Source of the DNA: Synechococcus sp. CC9902
GTDB taxonomy: Bacteria; Cyanobacteriota; Cyanobacteriia; PCC-6307; Cyanobiaceae
Assembly: GCF_000012505.1 (NCBI RefSeq)
Contig: NC_007513.1
Span: 2,170,001-2,234,000 of the forward strand
Length of the DNA stretch: 64,000 nucleotides
Reading direction: 5' to 3'
Below are positions 16,287-24,301 of this stretch, piece after piece (position 1 is the stretch's first letter; every line of letters begins with the position of its first letter). Made by a program: the position numbers and the translations under genes. Under the pieces are notes generated by a model. That model was not told the origin of the DNA and did no database searches. It saw only the letters and a program-made list of their open reading frames with translations.

Positions 16287-17520
16287 GCCCTACGGCATCG
16301 AAGGTATGCCGCTCTTGGAGGCGCAAAAAAAAATCCTCTCAGCCATCACGCCAACCCATAACACCGAAACCGTTGCACTGAACCAAGCGCTGGGTCGCGT
16401 CAATGCCGAACCTGTTGTTGCTCTGGAGGCTGTGCCTGGATTTAGAGCCTCAGTGATGGATGGCTACGCACTTGGTCAGCACACGCAACCGCAACAAGGT
16501 GACCAATGGACACTTCAAGGGCGATCCGCACCAGGTGCTCCTTTCCAAGGTTCTTTAAGCCGCGGAGAAGCGATCCGAATTCTCACAGGGGCCCCATTAC
16601 CCCCCGGGGCCGGATGGGTACTGCCGCAGGAACTTGTGAGCACAAGAGATACGGAACTCACCCTTAAAGGCAACGCATCTGACAACCCATGGATCCGTGC
16701 AGCCGATGAGGAATGCAAAGCCAAAGATTGCCTTTTAAATCCAGGCCAACGCCTCACCCCAGCACTCCTCGGGCGTCTGGCTAGTTGCGGCGTTGCCCAA
16801 CTCTTGGTGTATCAACAACCCCGGATCGGCCTCATCATTAGTGGTGACGAACTGGTGCCAGCTGGAACCACAAGACCACCAGGAGCCATTTGGGAGAGCA
16901 ATGGAACGCTGCTCATCGCACTATTTCAACTGCTTGGCCAAGACGTAGTGCAGAAATCCGTTGTCGCTGATGAACCCCAAGCACTCCGCCAAACGCTTCA
17001 AGATCTAAGCAAGCAATGCGATGTGGTCGTCAGCACAGGTGGCGTCTCAGCAGGAGACAGCGACTGGATTCGACCGCTAGTGGCCGAACTTGGTGTCGTC
17101 GAGTTCTGGAAGCTATTCCTCAAGCCAGGGCGTCCCTTTGCCTTCGGCAGCCTCGGGGACGGCGTCCCGTTCTTCGGTCTCCCGGGAAATCCGGTCGCCG
17201 CAGCCATAACCGCCATCCAGCTGCTCTGGCCTGCGTTACAAACCATCGAAGGCCAAGCCACGCCCGAACTGTTCCCACGCGTGCGTGTCGAACTCGCAGA
17301 TCAGCTCCAGCGTCGCCCCGGTCGCCCCGAACTGGCACGGGCTCAGTTGGACGTCGGCTCTTCAGGCCAGTTGCTGGCACGACTGAATGGATCGCAGGCT
17401 TCCTCACGGATCGGATCCCTTGAGGGCGCGGATCTACTCCTCGAACTGCCAGCAGAAGCTGAACACCTCAAGCCCGGGGAGCAGCTATGGGCACAATTGA
17501 TCCGACGAACCGTGTTCTGA
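16270..17520 (+). CDS. moeA: Molybdopterin molybdenumtransferase
   Basis: Inserts molybdate into adenylated molybdopterin. [49 protein letters not shown] and [11 protein letters not shown] are the classic MoeA blocks, in order. I take GTG 16270 as start (about 416 residues), inside moaC; an ATG at 16306 (MPLLEAQKK) is the alternative. Part of the carbonic anhydrase-moaC-moeA coupled unit serving nitrate reductase. Confidence 0.96.
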
Positions 17521-17581
17521 AGTCGTCCACCACCTCAAGCCTGTTACCAGGCCTAACCTGAGCGATAAGAACGTTGCCGGC

Positions 17582-18421
17582 ATGCATCTCACGATCGTCG
17601 GTTGTGGCTTTGTCGGTCTCGCCCTGGCGCGCCAACTTCAAGCTGAGCGATCGCAACTCACCCTCACTCTCACCACAACAAGGGAAGAGCGATACGCGGA
17701 ATTACAACCTCTTGCTGATCAAGTGAAGATCTGCGATGCCGCTGATCCAATCTCCCTCAAACAAGCCTTATCCGACGCAGAGATCGCTGTGTTCTGCCTT
17801 GGGCCTAAGGGGGATCGTCAAGTGGATGAAGATGGCTATCGAAACACCTTTATCGACAGCTTCCAATGCCTAACGAGCTTGCTCCCGCAACTCCCACAAC
17901 TGCGTCAAATCATTTATACGAGTAGCTGTTCGGTCTATGGCGACGCACAGGGAGAGTGGGTCAGTGAATCAACGCCGACTAACCCCGGCAATGGTCATGG
18001 CGCTGTGTTGGTAGACAGTGAATCTCTGCTCCAAGCGATCCATCAACCATCTCGTCTGGTCTGCATTCTTCGCCTTGGCGCTCTGCACGGTCCAGGTCGT
18101 GAATTCAAAGACCGCTTTCAAAACCTCGCCGGACAGACACGGCCTGGACGTGGGCAACAATTCACCAATTGGGTCCACGTCGATGATGTAGCAGGTGCCA
18201 TCAAGGCTGCAATGACCGAGATGTGGAGTGGTGTCATCAATGTCGTCAACGATCAACCGATCCGCATAGCGGATCTAATCGACAGAACCCTCTCAAGCGA
18301 AGGACTCGAACCGATTCGATGGGGTGATGATCCCAAAACCGCAAGCAGTGGTCGTCGCGTTCGAAATACTCGTCTCCATGCACTCGGCTACGTCCTCAAG
18401 CATCCAAAAGCGACGTTTTAA
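17582..18421 (+). CDS. NAD(P)-dependent epimerase/dehydratase family protein
   Basis: 279 residues, short-chain dehydrogenase (extended SDR) fold. N-terminal dinucleotide motif IVGCGFVGLALA, then YTSSCSVYGD, and NWVHVDDVAGAI. It resembles YeeZ/SDR-a5-like proteins. The usual YxxxK catalytic pair is not obvious: where Tyr is expected the sequence reads GHGAVLVDSESLL, so catalysis may be altered or absent. It follows moeA by 61 bases and overlaps the end of convergent moaE by 4. Substrate unknown; no evident link to molybdopterin. Confidence 0.8.
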   Translation: MHLTIVGCGFVGLALARQLQAERSQLTLTLTTTREERYAELQPLADQVKICDAADPISLKQALSDAEIAVFCLGPKGDRQVDEDGYRNTFIDSFQCLTSLLPQLPQLRQIIYTSSCSVYGDAQGEWVSESTPTNPGNGHGAVLVDSESLLQAIHQPSRLVCILRLGALHGPGREFKDRFQNLAGQTRPGRGQQFTNWVHVDDVAGAIKAAMTEMWSGVINVVNDQPIRIADLIDRTLSSEGLEPIRWGDDPKTASSGRRVRNTRLHALGYVLKHPKATF

Positions 18422-18864
18422 AGCGGCGTATTCCCACTCAACCAAGTGCCTTGATCTGAAAACCACTCCCTCTTCCAAAAGGGTGCCTGATGCTTCAACG
18501 CTTCTAAAAGGTCACTACAACAACGCTGAGCACAACCACGGCGGTCTGCCTCAACGGCCACTAGAACAATGAGCTCACCGGGTAGCAAAGTTCCAACGCG
18601 ATGGACGACAAACGCGCGCATCGCTCCGTGGTGCTGCAGCTGTTCTCGAGCCAACTGCAAAAGCTGACGCTCACAAAAACCCGGGTAATGCTGCAACTCC
18701 AACGCCTGTAGAGGCTCACCATCAAGCGTCTGCGGACGCACCCGTCCAAGAAAAACTGCACTTGCAGCCGCAGCTCCAGCCCAACCCTCCAACGCCTCAA
18801 AAGCGGAAAAGGGATCAGGCTGAATTTGCACCTGAATGGAATCATCCTGGCCGATTTCAACCAC
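18418..18864 (-). CDS. moaE: Molybdopterin synthase large subunit
   Basis: Catalytic subunit that, with MoaD, adds dithiolene sulfur to the pterin. Blocks present: GAAAASAVFLGRVRP, LELQHYPGF, HRVGTLLPGELIVLVAV, and C-terminal KHQAPFWKREWF with the catalytic lysine region. GTG 18864 overlaps the 3' end of moaD by 8 bases and gives about 148 residues; the longer open frame upstream covers moaD in another frame and is not coding. It converges with the epimerase gene. Confidence 0.94.
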   Translation of the reverse strand: MVEIGQDDSIQVQIQPDPFSAFEALEGWAGAAAASAVFLGRVRPQTLDGEPLQALELQHYPGFCERQLLQLAREQLQHHGAMRAFVVHRVGTLLPGELIVLVAVEADRRGCAQRCCSDLLEALKHQAPFWKREWFSDQGTWLSGNTPL

Positions 18865-19084
18865 CGGTAAAGGGTGGAAGAAAGGCCAATTCGTCACCAG
18901 CTCGGAGGGGCTGATCTGATCGAACCAACTCCTGGTTAACAGCCACACAGACAGACTCCAGAGGACCGAGCTCCAACTGATCCCACACCTGGGCTGCTGT
19001 GATTCCGGCTTCTGAGACCGGGATGCTTCGCTCCTCCCAACCAGCACGATCTCGCAATGACGCGAACAACAGCACCCGAAGCAC
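18857..19084 (-). CDS. moaD: Molybdopterin synthase sulfur carrier subunit
   Basis: Ubiquitin-like carrier. VLLFASLRDRAG at the start, VAVNQELVRSDQPLRAGDELAFLPP and the obligatory C-terminal Gly-Gly (PPFTGG) that is adenylated and thiocarboxylated. GTG 19084 gives a 75-residue protein of normal size; a longer frame to 19168 would overlap moaB and add unconserved residues. Coupled to moaE. Confidence 0.93.
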   Translation of the reverse strand: MLRVLLFASLRDRAGWEERSIPVSEAGITAAQVWDQLELGPLESVCVAVNQELVRSDQPLRAGDELAFLPPFTGG

Positions 19085-19139
19085 AGAGGCCAAAACCGAC
19101 TGATGCGGTTCTAGCGTCCAAATCACTTGCTGCCAGCGC

Positions 19140-19673
19140 GTGAGTTTGGCCATCGCACTTTTAACCATCTCCGATAGCAGAACCCTCGCGGATGATCCCA
19201 GTGGGGATTTGCTGCAGCAGCGGTTGGAGACGGCGGGCCATCGTCTCAGTGAACGCTGCCTCTGCCCCGATGACCGCTACATCATTCGAGCGGAACTCAG
19301 CCGTTGGATTGCAGACCCTGCCGTGGATGTCGTGATCACTTGTGGTGGTACTGGCCTAACGGGACGAGATGGTTCTCCCGAAGCAATTACACCCCTTTTA
19401 GACAAAACGATCGATGGTTTCGGGGAGCTCTTCCGTGTGTTGTCGTTCGAGACGATTGGCACCAGCACGTTGCAAAGCCGATGTCTTGCTGGTGTTGCCA
19501 ATGGCACTTTTGTATTCGTACTTCCCGGCTCCCTTGATGCGGTCGAAACCGCCTGGACGAAACTGATTCGCTCTCAGCTCGATGAGACCACAAGGCCTTG
19601 CAATCTGGCCCAACTTCGATCTCGACTCCGGGAACCCGCAACAATGCGAGTCAAAAAGGAATCGGCATCGTGA
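19140..19673 (+). CDS. moaB: Molybdenum cofactor biosynthesis protein B (molybdopterin adenylyltransferase type)
   Basis: 177 residues, MoaB/Mog family, which adenylates molybdopterin before MoeA adds the metal. ALLTISDSRTLADDPSGDLL and VITCGGTGLTGRDGSPEAI are the signature blocks; VLPGSLDAVETAW follows. GTG 19140 is the start, divergent from moaD with about 55 bases between. The 3' end overlaps convergent cobA by 23 bases. Confidence 0.94.
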   Translation: MSLAIALLTISDSRTLADDPSGDLLQQRLETAGHRLSERCLCPDDRYIIRAELSRWIADPAVDVVITCGGTGLTGRDGSPEAITPLLDKTIDGFGELFRVLSFETIGTSTLQSRCLAGVANGTFVFVLPGSLDAVETAWTKLIRSQLDETTRPCNLAQLRSRLREPATMRVKKESAS

Positions 19674-20445
19674 CCGCAGCAGGCTGGGGCCGACAGGCCT
19701 CAACCTGCTGATCAATCACGTCTCCCACCACCACGATCGAAGGAGACTTGAACTTCTGCTCTCGCGTCGCAACAGCCACCTCCGACAACGCAGCCTTGAG
19801 ACACCGCTGGCCCTCCACGGTGCCTTGCTGAATCACGGCAACCGGAGTTGTTGGCGCAAGGCCACCCGCAATTAATTCTTCAGCGATTTTGGGCAAGTTG
19901 TGAAGCCCCATGTAAATCACAAGTCCATCACTGGCCTTCGCCAGGGCACGCCAGTCAACAGAGGGCCTGCGTTTGTCAATCTCTTCATGGCCGGTGACAA
20001 AGGTCACCGACGACCCTGATCTGCGATGGGTGACAGGAATTCCGGCATAGGCCGGGGCCGCAATCCCAGCCGTAACTCCTGGAACGACTTCAACAGGAAT
20101 ATTGCGTGCTGCCAAATATGCAGCCTCTTCACCGCCACGACCAAACAGAAACGGATCACCACCCTTCAAGCGCACAACGCATTCGTGTCGTTTTGCCATG
20201 TCCACAAGCACTGCATTGGTGCTGGGTTGTGGCACGGAATGATGTCCGCGTCGTTTTCCAACGAATTGGCGTTCGCAATGCGGAGGAACGAGATCAAGCA
20301 CTTCCTTGGGCACTAGGGAGTCGTAAACCAAGGCATCACATCGCGTCAGCAAGCGATGGGCCTTCAGCGTGAGCAGTTCAGGATCACCAGGGCCAGCACC
20401 CACTAAATACACAGTTCCTGGCTTGGATTCGGTCACGGCAAGCAT
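19651..20445 (-). CDS. cobA: Uroporphyrinogen-III C-methyltransferase
   Basis: SAM-dependent enzyme making precorrin-2, the branch to siroheme (for NirA) and cobalamin. VYLVGAGPGDPELLTLKA, VRLKGGDPFLFGRGGEE and VPGVTAGIAAPAYAGIPVTHR are textbook SUMT motifs. 264 residues, a stand-alone SUMT without the CysG dehydrogenase/ferrochelatase domain. Overlaps the end of the chelatase gene upstream by 13 bases, so the two siroheme genes are coupled. The neighbouring nirA needs the product. Confidence 0.96.
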   Translation of the reverse strand: MLAVTESKPGTVYLVGAGPGDPELLTLKAHRLLTRCDALVYDSLVPKEVLDLVPPHCERQFVGKRRGHHSVPQPSTNAVLVDMAKRHECVVRLKGGDPFLFGRGGEEAAYLAARNIPVEVVPGVTAGIAAPAYAGIPVTHRRSGSSVTFVTGHEEIDKRRPSVDWRALAKASDGLVIYMGLHNLPKIAEELIAGGLAPTTPVAVIQQGTVEGQRCLKAALSEVAVATREQKFKSPSIVVVGDVIDQQVEACRPQPAAVTMPIPF

Positions 20446-21095
20446 GCAAGCAAATCGAGAAGGCCCTCACGAATCGAGGAGTGTTCCAGCAGCGGTGGTG
20501 GGGCACCTACCTGACGCAACGACTCCGTCATCCGATTGGGCGCAAGTGCAAGAGGAATTGGTCGAGCATCAGCGTGCTGAGTCTGATACTCAGGCCAGCG
20601 ATCGAACGAAACCAACGGAAGCGTCAAAGAGACCGACAACATCGTTAAAAAACGATCAGCGACCCCTTCTCGCAGGGGGTGGTGCACCAAAACAGAACCT
20701 GGCTCCAGTTGACGCTGAACAGAAGACGCCACCAGGCCCCACCAAAGAGGCCATGCACCAAGAAAGGGCAACATCGTGACCCTCGCGCCGTCGGTACACA
20801 AGCGCTGACGAATCGCCGGCACATCAGCTCTCGCATGGGCCCCAGGCCAAAGAAGCAACGGAAGCAAAAGAAGTGGATAATCCGGAGCCAGTGGGCACTC
20901 TTCTGCCGTGAGTGCTTGCAGTTGAACGGGTGCTGAGCGCTTGCCCTGCAGCTCGTCGACAAAAGACGACAAACACGACGGCACCACTCCACCCGCACGA
21001 CCATGCACAACCATCCGAATCGCAAACTGCTGCGAAGCAGAAGAACGATTCCGTAACAACGGCCACGGATCAACTACCAGGTCCCCTGGTGTCAT
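20433..21095 (-). CDS. Sirohydrochlorin chelatase, CbiX/SirB type
   Basis: About 220 residues from ATG 21095. MVVHGRAGG near the start and LLLLPLLLWPGAHARADVP in the middle carry the two metal-chelating histidines (HGR and PGAH) of CbiX/SirB chelatases. In this setting, between cobA and nirA, iron insertion into sirohydrochlorin is the likely reaction. A C-terminal half of about 100 residues has no motif I know. The open frame extends to 21380, but that part looks like non-coding overlap with a plus-strand small gene. No precorrin-2 dehydrogenase is seen nearby. Confidence 0.75.
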   Translation of the reverse strand: MTPGDLVVDPWPLLRNRSSASQQFAIRMVVHGRAGGVVPSCLSSFVDELQGKRSAPVQLQALTAEECPLAPDYPLLLLPLLLWPGAHARADVPAIRQRLCTDGARVTMLPFLGAWPLWWGLVASSVQRQLEPGSVLVHHPLREGVADRFLTMLSVSLTLPLVSFDRWPEYQTQHADARPIPLALAPNRMTESLRQVGAPPPLLEHSSIREGLLDLLACLP

Positions 21096-21122
21096 CAGCC
21101 TGGTATCTCCGCTGTCGAATCC

Positions 21123-21338
21123 ATGACGCGCCGTCGCTACACCGATCGTGCTCCATTGACGAGCCAGTCGTATCGGAGCCATTCCGATAGGGACTTCGTC
21201 CAACGCAGGCGCTACCCCTCCGACGAGCCTCGAGTTCCCAGTGAGCTGGATCGAGACATTGCCGCCATGAAACGCGTCTGGCAGATGGTCCGAGCCGGAG
21301 CGATTCGGATGGTTGGCGAAATAGGACGCCAATACTGA
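21123..21338 (+). CDS. Small basic hypothetical protein (71 aa)
   Basis: Begins MTRRRYTDRAPL; Arg-rich, disordered-looking first half, then a probable amphipathic helix (ELDRDIAAMKRVWQMVRAGAI) to the end. Divergent from the chelatase (28 bases apart) and followed by the nirA promoter region. The well-formed helix argues for coding, but the same DNA is open on the minus strand as an upstream extension of the chelatase, so one of the two is false; the plus frame reads more like protein. Confidence 0.5.
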   Translation: MTRRRYTDRAPLTSQSYRSHSDRDFVQRRRYPSDEPRVPSELDRDIAAMKRVWQMVRAGAIRMVGEIGRQY

Positions 21339-21484
21339 ACCAACGACAAGCTGCCTTCTACGTCTCCACGCCAGCCACAAGATGTAGCCAAAGCAACCAA
21401 AATCATGGGCAATGAAGCAAGTTGAAGGCGAAAGTCAAACGGTCTAATTCGCTACCGACTGAAAGGGATACGCACGGTTAATTG

Positions 21485-21499
21485 TGTGAGTCCGGCACA
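21485..21499 (+). promoter_or_regulatory. Weak candidate NtcA-type site upstream of nirA
   Basis: TGT-N9-ACA match (TGTGAGTCCGGCACA) about 94 bases before nirA. This is the looser NtcA consensus; no exact GTA-N8-TAC was found in the 250 bases before nirA. Location is right, strength is poor. Confidence 0.25.
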
Positions 21500-21592
21500 A
21501 CAACTGATCTAGATGCTTTGCCAAATACGTAAATGAGCTTCCCGATAAGCATTCCTAATTCAAGCAATTAATCCCTCTATACGACAGATCAC

Positions 21593-23134
21593 ATGACAGC
21601 CAGCTCCCCATCCAAGCCCTATCTAGATGGCAAGAAACTGAACAAGATTGAGCAAAAAAAAGCCGATAAGGACGGCCTACTCATCGGAACCGAAATTGAT
21701 CAGTTTGCTGAGCTGGGTTGGGAGAAAGTAGACGAGACAGATTTACAACTCCGACTGAAGTGGTACGGCATGTTTTGGCGCCCCAAAACGCCGGGCAAGT
21801 TCATGCTTCGACTCAGAGTTCCAAACGGTGTGTTGTCGTCTCAACAGCTAAGGGTCGTTGCATCAATTGTTGAGCGTTACGGAGAGAATGGAAGCTGCGA
21901 TATCACAACACGCCAGAATCTTCAGCTCCGTGGTGTCTTGCTTGGAGATTTTCCTGAAATTCTCAAACGCTTAAAAGAAGTAGGCTTGAGTTCGATCCAG
22001 TCGGGGTTCGACAACCCTCGCAATGTCACTGGCAATCCACTAGCGGGAATCGATCCACAAGAAATTGTCGATACACGCCCATACACAACTGAACTTCAAA
22101 ACTTCCTCACAAACAATTGCGCAGGAAACCCAGAATTCTCCAACCTTCCACGCAAATGGAACACCGCAGTTGCAGGCTCAAAAGATAATTTTTTACTCCA
22201 TAACGACATTATTTTTCACCCCGTAGAACATAACGGCGTAATGGGATTTGGAGTTTGGATTGCTGGAATCCTCTCCTCACAACTGAATGCTTATGCACTT
22301 CCACTGAATGCTTGGGTAAAACCCGACCAGATTTGTGACATGACTGCAGCAGTCATCAAGATCTGGCGTGACAACGGTGAGCGTGACAAACGACCAAAAG
22401 GCCGATTCCGCTTGTATCTCGATGAAGTCGGACTCGATGCCTTCAGGGCAATGGTGGAAGAACGCTTTGGGCCACTGATCCCTGATCCAGGTTCTGTATT
22501 TAATACCGAGCCCCGTTCTCATTATGGAATTCATCCACAAAAACAAGAAGGTCTTTCCTTTGCAGGCTTGCACATTCCCGTTGGACGCTTAACAGCACAA
22601 GATCTACATGATTTCGCCACCGTTAGCCTGCAATATGGCAGCGGTGAAATCCGTCTTACTGAAGACCAAAATGTCATTCTTGTGGGCCTCACAAATGACA
22701 CCATTGATGGCCTAAAAGAAGATCCTCTACTTCTACGCTTCCCATTAGAACCTGGCAGCATTGCAGCAGGCACGGTGTCGTGCACAGGCAGTACCTATTG
22801 CAGCTTTGCACTTACCAACACCAAGGATCAGGCTCTCAAAGCAGCCAAGGAGTTGGATGCGGAATTAAATCTTCCGGAAGAACTGAAAATTCATTGGACA
22901 GGTTGCCCAAATACATGTGGCCAGGCCTACATGGGTGCAATCGGCCTCACTGGAACCAAAGCAAAAAATAGCAATGGTGTAATGGGTGAGGGGTACACCA
23001 TCACCATTGGCGGCTCACAAGGAGCCAACCCAACGCTTGGTGAGCTCCATCAAAAAGCTGTACCAGCTGAAGAAATCAAATCGGTCTTGAAAAACGTATT
23101 AATCGAACAATTCGGTGCCACCGCAAAAACTTAG
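21593..23134 (+). CDS. nirA: Ferredoxin-nitrite reductase
   Basis: Reduces nitrite to ammonium with six electrons from ferredoxin, using siroheme and a 4Fe-4S cluster. The cluster/siroheme ligands are in TVSCTGSTYCSFA and HWTGCPNTCGQAYMG (CxxxxxC and CxxxC). ITTRQNLQLRGV in the first half is the siroheme-binding half-repeat. 513 residues, normal size, without the C-terminal ferredoxin extension some cyanobacteria carry. A 250-base leader precedes it and a hairpin follows. Cofactor genes cobA and the chelatase lie just upstream on the other strand. Confidence 0.97.
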   Translation: MTASSPSKPYLDGKKLNKIEQKKADKDGLLIGTEIDQFAELGWEKVDETDLQLRLKWYGMFWRPKTPGKFMLRLRVPNGVLSSQQLRVVASIVERYGENGSCDITTRQNLQLRGVLLGDFPEILKRLKEVGLSSIQSGFDNPRNVTGNPLAGIDPQEIVDTRPYTTELQNFLTNNCAGNPEFSNLPRKWNTAVAGSKDNFLLHNDIIFHPVEHNGVMGFGVWIAGILSSQLNAYALPLNAWVKPDQICDMTAAVIKIWRDNGERDKRPKGRFRLYLDEVGLDAFRAMVEERFGPLIPDPGSVFNTEPRSHYGIHPQKQEGLSFAGLHIPVGRLTAQDLHDFATVSLQYGSGEIRLTEDQNVILVGLTNDTIDGLKEDPLLLRFPLEPGSIAAGTVSCTGSTYCSFALTNTKDQALKAAKELDAELNLPEELKIHWTGCPNTCGQAYMGAIGLTGTKAKNSNGVMGEGYTITIGGSQGANPTLGELHQKAVPAEEIKSVLKNVLIEQFGATAKT

Positions 23135-23163
23135 GCACCAATCCAACATCCTCCGGTCTTGAT

Positions 23164-23188
23164 CGTGGCGCTTTCTTATGAAGCCACG
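23164..23188 (+). terminator. Hairpin after nirA
   Basis: CGTGGC (23164-23169) pairs with GCCACG (23183-23188) around a T-rich 13-base loop, 30 bases after the nirA stop. No T-run follows, so it may be a pausing or mRNA-stabilising structure between nirA and the small downstream gene. Confidence 0.4.
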
Positions 23189-23234
23189 GCTCCACCCAAG
23201 GACTCTTCATTTTCCATCTCTTTCAACCATCAAT

Positions 23235-23369
23235 ATGGCTTTCCAAAACGATCTCTTCTCGCGTTTCGTTAACTGGCTGAGCTCCAGCGGACCAGACAAG
23301 AGCGCCATATCTCGCGGAGGCGGAAACTCAGATCTTTTTTCACGCTTTATGAACCGCATTAGCGGTTAA
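23235..23369 (+). CDS. 44-residue peptide with duplicated DLFSRF motif
   Basis: ATG 23235 to TAA 23369. The peptide opens MAFQNDLFSRFVNWLSSSG and closes SDLFSRFMNRISG, so the block N/S-DLFSRF-x-N is present twice around a Gly/Ser-rich, charged linker. Both copies would form short amphipathic helices, suggesting peripheral membrane or protein binding. It lies between nirA and the FNT channel on the same strand, 38 bases from the channel. No family recognised. The internal symmetry makes chance unlikely. Confidence 0.6.
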   Translation: MAFQNDLFSRFVNWLSSSGPDKSAISRGGGNSDLFSRFMNRISG

Positions 23370-23407
23370 TTAACGCGACCTTACTCAATTAATATCACCA
23401 CAAATCT

Positions 23408-24295
23408 ATGGATTACGTTCTTCCAAATGAACTTGTCGACGGCATGATTACTGCCGGCGGCAAAAAAGCAACAGTCAGCATTAAAAATTTGCTGATTCGT
23501 GGCTTCTACTCCGGCGCGATTCTTGGACTCGCTGTGATTCTTGCGCTCACAGTTGGAATCCTCACTAAATTGCCGTTTGTTGGCTCTTTACTCTTTCCTT
23601 TCGGTTTCGCCAGCATCGTGCTTTTTGGCATGGAGCTCGTCACCGGAAACTTTGCTCTACTTCCGATGGCAACTTGGGCGGGCAAGAGCACCTGGGGCGC
23701 TACTTTCCGCAATTGGACTTGGGTGTGGATTGGTAATTTTATTGGCACCGCTGTTGTGGCGCTGATCATGGCGATCAGCCTCACCAGCGGTTCGATGGAT
23801 GCGGCAGCAGACAACATTGGACCTCCAATTTGGGACCTGGTTGCTCAAAAAATCGTTGCTCTCAATCAAATTAACGTTGAGAAAAAGTACGAAGCGCTGG
23901 GCAGCATGGGTTTCTTCCTCGCATTCCTCCGCGGTGTTGTTGCGAACTGGTTGGTGTGTCTTGGCGTCACCATGGCTTTGGTTAGCAAAAGCGTTCCAGG
24001 CAAACTTCTTGCCTGCTGGCTGCCGATCACGGCTTTCCAAACAATGGGAATGGAGCACATTGTGGTGAATCAGTTTTTACATACAGCTGGTCCAATTCTT
24101 GGATCTGGAGTGCCTTTTACGAAAGTAATTTTCTGGAACTTCCTTCCTGTTACCCTCGGCAATATCATTGGTGGAATGGTGTTTATTGGAATGCTCTTCT
24201 ACAGCACCCATCGCACCACCATGGAAAACGTGCTTCCCACCGAGCACGATGACAAACTAGAGCGTGAACTGGCAGCCGAGCTTGGTGCCCGCTGA
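23408..24295 (+). CDS. Formate/nitrite transporter (FNT) family channel
   Basis: 295 residues with six membrane helices. FGFASIVLFGMELVTGNFALLP (shown by its core, GMELVTGNFA) and NWLVCLGVTMA are FNT family signatures of the half-helices lining the pore; FWNFLPVTLGNIIGG is the C-terminal half-repeat. Placed just after nirA in a nitrate island, it is most likely a nitrite permease (NirC-like) rather than a formate channel, although purU and purT elsewhere in the window show formate metabolism too. The HEAT gene begins 6 bases after its stop. Confidence 0.9.
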   Translation: MDYVLPNELVDGMITAGGKKATVSIKNLLIRGFYSGAILGLAVILALTVGILTKLPFVGSLLFPFGFASIVLFGMELVTGNFALLPMATWAGKSTWGATFRNWTWVWIGNFIGTAVVALIMAISLTSGSMDAAADNIGPPIWDLVAQKIVALNQINVEKKYEALGSMGFFLAFLRGVVANWLVCLGVTMALVSKSVPGKLLACWLPITAFQTMGMEHIVVNQFLHTAGPILGSGVPFTKVIFWNFLPVTLGNIIGGMVFIGMLFYSTHRTTMENVLPTEHDDKLERELAAELGAR

Positions 24296-24301
24296 CGAAC
24301 C

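Noticed and set aside
18418-19047. Long frame for moaE back to 19047
   Set aside because: The first 60 residues lie over moaD in a different frame; GTG 18864 gives the normal MoaE start.
20433-21380. Full-length open frame for the chelatase, including about 95 extra N-terminal residues
   Set aside because: The extra part (MWLAWRRRRQLVVG...) has no conserved pattern and overlaps a better plus-strand frame; ATG 21095 sits just before the conserved MVVHGR block.
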